Assembly: GCA_016717725.1 (NCBI GenBank)
Contig: JADKFA010000011.1
Span: 62,001 to 126,000 of the forward strand
DNA from: Bacteroidota bacterium
GTDB lineage: Bacteria; Bacteroidota; Bacteroidia; AKYH767-A; OLB10
Reading direction: 5' to 3'
Length of the DNA stretch: 64,000 nt
The position numbers were made by a program, and so were the translations under genes. This document shows, in pieces, positions 59,848 through 64,000 of the stretch (the stretch's first letter is position 1; every line of letters begins with the position of its first letter). The notes under the pieces are model-generated. The model saw only the letters and a program-made list of their open reading frames with translations. It was not told the DNA's origin and did not search any database.

Positions 59848-59855
59848 CAAAAGTA
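59848..59855 (-). promoter_or_regulatory. -7 element (TACTTTTG) of the 58933 gene
   Basis: TAnnTTTG on the minus strand 21 bases before the ATG at 59826. Confidence 0.5.
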
Positions 59856-59965
59856 GGTTAAACTACTCCGTAATTTACAATGTTAAAAAGTTTCGGGATA
59901 TTCAAAATCAATAAGATAAAAGTAATATTCAATATCAACTTTTTGGATTATGAATTTCCATAATA

Positions 59966-59973
59966 TACCTTTG
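59966..59973 (+). promoter_or_regulatory. -7 element (TACCTTTG) of the 59978 gene
   Basis: TAnnTTTG ending four bases before the ATG, so a leaderless or nearly leaderless transcript is expected. Confidence 0.5.
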
Positions 59974-59977
59974 TTGA

Positions 59978-60493
59978 ATGAGCCGTATAGAATCATTCAA
60001 AGTTGCATTTTTGAAAATATGGAAAGACCCGGTTTTATCCAAGGTCATTGCCACTGGAATCATCTTTATGATTGCATCGATTTATCCGGCATTTAAAACG
60101 GGTGACGTTGCATCCTATTTTAAATATTTTGGTAAACCCCTCTCATTGCCTTATTGGGCGTTGTGCTTGCTTATAATCGGTACGGCTTGCCTAGTTGTCA
60201 TCGCAAGCAAGATGATGCAAAAGAAAAAGCCTTTTGACATGGATAAGTACTTTGATGAGGAGTATGAGAAATTTAAATCTAAACCACTATTTGAACACTT
60301 TGAAGTTATTAGTGATGCTTGTAATCGTCGAATGTACATGGATGGATTGGAAAATTTTATTATAAATTATTATTTATCACATAAAATTATTTATGATGCT
60401 CGTCCAGGTTATGGATATTATGGTTTGACTAAAATGGGTATTCATTTTTTCCATAAGTATTCAATAGAGAAAGTTGAAAATAATTCCAAATAA
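59978..60493 (+). CDS. two-helix membrane protein with C-terminal winged-helix-like domain
   Basis: A 171-residue protein with two membrane helices (about 22-40 and 58-78, IIFMIASIYP and WALLCLLIIG-like segment ALCLLIIGTACLVVIASKMM) and a cytosolic part ending in a region with winged-helix features (LENFIINYYLSHKIIYDARP followed by YGLTKMGIHFFHKYS). I know no exact family. It is followed four bases later by a second gene of related type (60498), with which it is probably co-expressed. Confidence 0.65.
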   Translation: MSRIESFKVAFLKIWKDPVLSKVIATGIIFMIASIYPAFKTGDVASYFKYFGKPLSLPYWALCLLIIGTACLVVIASKMMQKKKPFDMDKYFDEEYEKFKSKPLFEHFEVISDACNRRMYMDGLENFIINYYLSHKIIYDARPGYGYYGLTKMGIHFFHKYSIEKVENNSK

Positions 60494-60497
60494 AATC

Positions 60498-60956
60498 ATG
60501 GAAACAACAAATAAAAATCTCATAGTTACAATTGATGCGATTTTAAATTATCTTACTGCATATTGGAATCGTGAGAAAAAAACAAACGATGCACATGAAA
60601 TCCAAAGTGAATTGTATAATACCCATAAATTTATAGATTCAAAATTTTTTGAACATGCTATTCAAATTATGGAACAAGAAAAATATATTATCTTTATTCC
60701 AGTGAAAGGCGAAATAAATTCAATTCAAAAATTAGAAATTACAGTCAAAGGCCATTTATTATATTTAAATGGTGGATTAACTGCTAAAAGTGAATTGGAG
60801 ACAAATAAAAATGAACTTTATAAATATGGCCAATTTGCAGTCATTGCCGCCGGTGTGTTTGCATCTTTTGAATGTATAGAGAAATTTGTAGATTTTCTTA
60901 ATTGGTGTACATGTATGTCTAATTTTTTTCACTGGATATATTGTTTCAATTACTAA
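60498..60956 (+). CDS. winged-helix-like protein with C-terminal membrane segment
   Basis: A 152-residue protein starting METTNKNLIVTIDAILNYL. Residues 1-95 resemble a winged helix (FEHAIQIMEQEKYIIFIPVK, then LEITVKGHLLYLNGG); from 115 there is a hydrophobic helix (YGQFAVIAAGVFASF). The final residues (LNWCTCMSNFFHWIYCFNY) look out of frame: the frame two bases on from about 60900 reads LIGVHVCLIFFTGYIVSITK, a better second membrane helix. So a frameshift near 60898 is possible. Orientation of domains is reversed compared with the preceding gene. Confidence 0.55.
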   Translation: METTNKNLIVTIDAILNYLTAYWNREKKTNDAHEIQSELYNTHKFIDSKFFEHAIQIMEQEKYIIFIPVKGEINSIQKLEITVKGHLLYLNGGLTAKSELETNKNELYKYGQFAVIAAGVFASFECIEKFVDFLNWCTCMSNFFHWIYCFNY

Positions 60957-60964
60957 ATATAGGA

Positions 60965-61114
60965 ATGGGAATGAATTTGAAATTGGTTGAATTAGTCAAA
61001 TACGTGTCAAATTCAACTTTAACTGCTTGGGAAAATGAATTAAATACATTGATTCAATTTGCTTTAAATCAAAATTACAATGGCAAGAAAGACAAAACAA
61101 AGTATATTTTATAA
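60965..61114 (+). CDS. possible 49-residue small protein overlapping the DUF2971 gene start
   Basis: The ORF starts MGMNLKLVELVKYVSNSTLT and has an amphipathic helix pattern (LTAWENELNTLIQFALNQN). It runs 35 bases into the next gene in another frame. It might be an independent small gene or just a shadow. No relatives known. Confidence 0.25.
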   Translation: MGMNLKLVELVKYVSNSTLTAWENELNTLIQFALNQNYNGKKDKTKYIL

Positions 61115-61976
61115 GTATCATAAATTAAATATTCACTTATATGAACTTTTATTACACAATCGTTTTTATTTAGCTTCACACAAGGAAGCAAATGACCCAT
61201 ATGATTGTCGATGTAAATTAACACGAGAATATGTCGAATTATTGTACGACAATGAAAGGCTTAACAGTATGGAAATGCATGGTTTTTTACAGGAATGGAG
61301 GGCGTCGGACCTATACAATGAAGATATGAGTATTTACAATTGGGCTTTAGAGCAAGATGCGGAAAACGAAAATGCCACATTAGCAAGGAAATCTGGCAAA
61401 CCAAAATTATGGACTATTCCTGAGACATTGGACTATATATTTGATAACGAGTACTCTGAAACTAAATTTAATAATGAGTTTATGGAGTGTAATGATTTTA
61501 ATGTTGTTAGTTTTTCAGTTGTTGATGAGAATAGAGATTTACCAATGTGGGCATACTATGCAGGTGCGTTTGATGGAGTAAGAATTAAGTTGGATTTTAA
61601 TGAAGACGCAACAAATTTCAGACTTCAAAGTATTAGAAATGTAAAATACTCAACATGGACACAAGTAAAAAATGATGCTGATTTGAAAAGAGCTTATTTC
61701 ACCAAAGCGAAGAATTGGAGAAACGAACAAGAATGGCGAATTGGATTATACACTGATAAATTCTTAACATTTGATAAATTAATTGTCAAAGAAATAACTT
61801 TTGGTCATCGAGTTTCGATTCCACAAATGATGGGAATTATTAAAATGTGTATTGAATTGGGATACAATGCAAAGTATTTTATTAGAGAATTTACTGCAAA
61901 TGGTTTAAGACCAAGAGAAGTAGATATAAAAGAATGGCGTTATATTGAATATATTAATCCATTAAAAAGGCATTGA
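61080..61976 (+). CDS. DUF2971 domain protein
   Basis: A 298-residue soluble protein of the DUF2971 type: start FYKYHKLNIHLYELLLHNRFYLASHKEANDPYDC-type segment with NDPYD, then VVSFSVVDENRDLPMWAYYAGAFDGVRIKLDF with WAYYAG and G-R-I, RAYFTKAKNWRNEQEWRIGL with the K-W-E-EWR pattern, and IVKEITFGHRVS near the end. These are the characteristic blocks of the family, which is frequent in mobile and defence-rich regions. Its biochemical activity is not established. Confidence 0.82.
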   Translation: MARKTKQSIFYKYHKLNIHLYELLLHNRFYLASHKEANDPYDCRCKLTREYVELLYDNERLNSMEMHGFLQEWRASDLYNEDMSIYNWALEQDAENENATLARKSGKPKLWTIPETLDYIFDNEYSETKFNNEFMECNDFNVVSFSVVDENRDLPMWAYYAGAFDGVRIKLDFNEDATNFRLQSIRNVKYSTWTQVKNDADLKRAYFTKAKNWRNEQEWRIGLYTDKFLTFDKLIVKEITFGHRVSIPQMMGIIKMCIELGYNAKYFIREFTANGLRPREVDIKEWRYIEYINPLKRH

Positions 61977-61996
61977 TCATTTATAGTATACCACAA

Positions 61997-62266
61997 TTAA
62001 TTCCATTCAAATTCTGTGTTTTCTTCCCATCTCCCACGAACTCCCGCTTCGCCACAGAAAAAGTAAATGTAGCACCTTGATTGGAGTGTAGAAGTAACCT
62101 GCAATTCTCCGCCTTGCTTTTCAATCATTTTTTTGGCGAGAGTCATCAACCAGGAGCAACTAGAGCATATCAGATAGTTTGAATGTTCTTTGATGCAAAT
62201 ATCTGCCCTTTTGGAGCTAGCTGGACTCATACTCTCCTTGCGATACTTCGCGATCTCTCCATCCAT
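61997..62266 (-). CDS. possible cysteine-rich small protein or remnant
   Basis: An 89-codon ORF on the minus strand in the gap 61977-62373. The middle and end (ICSSCSWLMTLAKKMIEKQG, then CGEAGVRGRWEENTEF) look like coding sequence, with cysteines that could bind metal. It has no clear promoter and its N-terminus looks arbitrary. It may be the tail of a lost gene. Confidence 0.35.
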   Translation of the reverse strand: MDGEIAKYRKESMSPASSKRADICIKEHSNYLICSSCSWLMTLAKKMIEKQGGELQVTSTLQSRCYIYFFCGEAGVRGRWEENTEFEWN

Positions 62267-62373
62267 TTGGCTGTTTCAAATTCATTTAATAGATTTGATA
62301 AACCGTTTAGTGATTTTTCTGACTTCTTATATTATTAATTTACAAATTTTATTTAACACACAAAATAAATATT

Positions 62374-62793
62374 ATGAAACTTATACTATTAATTATATCT
62401 TTTTGTCTTATTTTCTCTAGTTGTGGAGTAATATTCGGCGGCAGTAAATACCAAGCGATAATCCATGCAACAGACCACCCTAAAGCCGATATTTATGTAA
62501 ATGGGGAAATAGTAGGAAAAGGAAAAGTTAAGGGTCTATATAAAAGGACTAAAACGCTGACAGTTGAATTAAAACAAGAAGGTTGTCCTCCAAAAACTCA
62601 AACATTTGAACCCGTCTTTCGGACAGGTAATTTTATTTTAACAATAGGATCTTGGGCTTTACTAGGAATTGTGGTGGATTTAGTTACAGGTTCTTCATTT
62701 AAACCAGATCATAGAAATGATCCATCTATTAAAAGATTGGACTACGATTATTATAGGTTTAATGTTGATTACTCTGGTTGTCTGGTAAAATAG
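62374..62793 (+). CDS. lipoprotein with PEGA-like domain
   Basis: A 139-residue protein with a lipoprotein signal (LLIISFCLIFSSC, cysteine 17), a PEGA-type segment (KADIYVNGEIVGKGKVKG followed by LTVELKQEGC) and a hydrophobic helix (GSWALLGIVVDLVTG) near residue 90-105. Many Bacteroidota have such small envelope proteins of unknown role. The terminal cysteine (SGCLVK) may pair with an upstream cysteine. Confidence 0.7.
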   Translation: MKLILLIISFCLIFSSCGVIFGGSKYQAIIHATDHPKADIYVNGEIVGKGKVKGLYKRTKTLTVELKQEGCPPKTQTFEPVFRTGNFILTIGSWALLGIVVDLVTGSSFKPDHRNDPSIKRLDYDYYRFNVDYSGCLVK

Positions 62794-63223
62794 TTGAATA
62801 AGATACTTGGAGATCTTCGAACCATTAGCTGCGTTGATTTCCACTTTCAGAATGGAGACATTCTCCTATTTTTTTTTGTGTCCTACCCTCCCATCGACAG
62901 ACTCAAGGAGTATTTCAATTCTCCATTTTCTTTTATTCGCTCTGTTCTCTCACACTCAACGCTGTATTCCTTTTCTACTTTTCTTAATACGCAAAACAGT
63001 TTATTATTTAATTACCATCTTTGAATACACTTTAAATCAATTATATTTGTTGGGTATCGAGAGTTTTAATGTAAACTGAAATAAGTTATATTATCGAACA
63101 ACACTAAATCAAATAAGCAAAAGTGAATGCAAAATAAGGTTGCTCCAAAATTGAAATTATGTTGGAATGTTTTCCGAAATTAAAAATTTATTAATTGCTA
63201 TATTTTAAATAGAATGAAAATTT
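62794..63223. other. gene-free gap before the FkbM gene
   Basis: I find no credible gene here. Two overlapping plus-strand ORFs (62794-63024 and 62807-63079) have no sensible composition. The stretch is AT-rich with poly-T near 62870, and shows no strong palindrome or tRNA. Confidence 0.6.
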
Positions 63224-64000
63224 ATGAAAAAATATTTAAAAATGCTTTACTCAATAATTCCATTTAAGAGGGAATTATATTCTTTGATCAAAGCCATTAA
63301 AACACCGCAAGAAACTATATATAGGCACCTGCATTTTAAAGGAGCTTTTTTAGTAAAGATAAATGATCAAAAAAAATTTCGATTGTATAACGAGACTTTC
63401 ATTGAAAACGAAATATTTTGGGAAGGAATAACTGGAAGATGGGAAAAAGAGTCAATGAAGTTATGGATCCAACTATCTAAGGATTCTAGATTCATCATTG
63501 ACATAGGAGCTAATACTGGCGTATATTCATTAGTTGCTAAAACAATGAATCCAGATGCTGAGGTTTTTGCTTTTGAACCTCATCCATTATTTTTTGAGAT
63601 GTTACTTAAAAACGTAAAAATTAATAATATTAATATTAATTGTATAAATAAAGCAGTTTCAAATTTTGATGGGGAATTAACGATTGAAGATTATTCAGGA
63701 GCAACTCCAACTATTAAAGCGAATTCAGTAACCCTAGATAAATTTATAGAGCAAAACAAACTTAAGAGTATTGATCTAATTAAAATTGATGTTGAAACTT
63801 TTGAACCACAAGTAATGCAAGGGTTTTCTCAATACTTATCTCAATATAGGCCGACGATCTTGATTGAGATTCTCAATGAAGAAGTAGCGCAAAGCATAAA
63901 CAATATGGTAAGTACTTTTGACTATTTATATTTTAACATTGATGAACTGGGAAGTGTGAGACAAACAACAAAAATTGAAAAGAGCGATTACTATAATTAT
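63224..64000 (+). CDS. FkbM family methyltransferase (3' end outside window)
   Basis: The frame is open from the ATG at 63224 to the window end (259 codons). It carries the FkbM-type SAM-binding sequence FIIDIGANTGVYSLVAKTMN, then VFAFEPHPLFFEMLLKNV, and the family's central KIDVETFEPQVMQGFSQYL. FkbM proteins are SAM-dependent methyltransferases, often for sugars of surface polysaccharides or lipids. No signal peptide is visible. The missing stop lies beyond the window; a polysaccharide gene cluster may continue there. Confidence 0.88.
   Translation, partial: MKKYLKMLYSIIPFKRELYSLIKAIKTPQETIYRHLHFKGAFLVKINDQKKFRLYNETFIENEIFWEGITGRWEKESMKLWIQLSKDSRFIIDIGANTGVYSLVAKTMNPDAEVFAFEPHPLFFEMLLKNVKINNININCINKAVSNFDGELTIEDYSGATPTIKANSVTLDKFIEQNKLKSIDLIKIDVETFEPQVMQGFSQYLSQYRPTILIEILNEEVAQSINNMVSTFDYLYFNIDELGSVRQTTKIEKSDYYNY

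Noticed and set aside
62794..63079. Overlapping ORFs before the FkbM gene
   Set aside because: Two frames over the same DNA with low-complexity, phenylalanine- and serine-rich text; no recognisable domain.

Overview
The window is a chromosomal segment of an AT-rich member of the Bacteroidota (Bacteroidetes). Signs of this are: several secreted proteins ending in type IX secretion (T9SS) sorting domains with the PNP motif; many start sites preceded by the Bacteroidetes -7 promoter element TAnnTTTG; short (~287 aa) SigA-type sigma factors; the rpsO-pnp-rpoD gene order; WbqC, BshB1, a UPF0316 protein and a 121-125 aa four-helix-bundle (S23-like) family. The genus cannot be named from the sequence.

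Layout. 1-7.3 kb: 3' part of lepB, wbqC-like gene, a broken T9SS SBBP-repeat protein, class I aldolase, accD, another T9SS protein, a cluster of large palindromes, rpsO. 7.5-20.7 kb: pnp, rpoD (frameshifted), S23 cassette A, rpe (frameshifted), saccharopine/alanine dehydrogenase-like gene, membrane adenylate cyclase, mltG, a broken multihaem cytochrome-TPR gene, GNAT and dapF. 20.8-31 kb: HtrA protease, second SigA-like sigma factor, long GAPDH, tRNA-His, copper P-type ATPase, flippase-like protein, T9SS repeat protein. 31-37 kb: bshB1 (frameshifted) divergent from ccmB-ccmC-ccmD-ccmE-ccmF, then a DUF2520 protein. 37-56 kb: cassette B, UPF0316, sirtuin, fmt, lipoprotein, MATE, GNAT, large T9SS protein, nucleoside phosphorylase divergent from two tandem universal stress proteins, recQ, cdaA, S23 cassette C, TMTC-like membrane TPR protein, TPR lipoprotein, SDR, GNAT-like protein. 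56.2-64 kb: tRNA-Lys followed by an accessory region with a DNA glycosylase, an HNH-like treble-clef protein, unknown membrane/winged-helix proteins, a DUF2971 protein, remnants, a PEGA-type lipoprotein and an incomplete FkbM methyltransferase.

The most unusual structure is a set of three small cassettes (A 10.87-11.61, B 37.02-37.65, C 50.74-51.37 kb). Each is bounded by inverted arrays of 7-bp words that fit one consensus, YTNGMTN. Two carry a gene for an S23-like four-helix-bundle protein with the same bipartite upstream motif; the third carries a small membrane protein. They sit between housekeeping genes. I interpret them as one family of element, possibly related to the intervening sequences of 23S rRNA that carry S23 genes.

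Data quality matters here. At least four genes (rpoD, rpe, a T9SS gene, bshB1) are each broken by one missing base, three of them in a short homopolymer, while the rest of each gene is intact. rpoD and rpe are unlikely to be dispensable, so sequencing or assembly errors are more likely than gene decay. Those genes are annotated at full length with the break noted.
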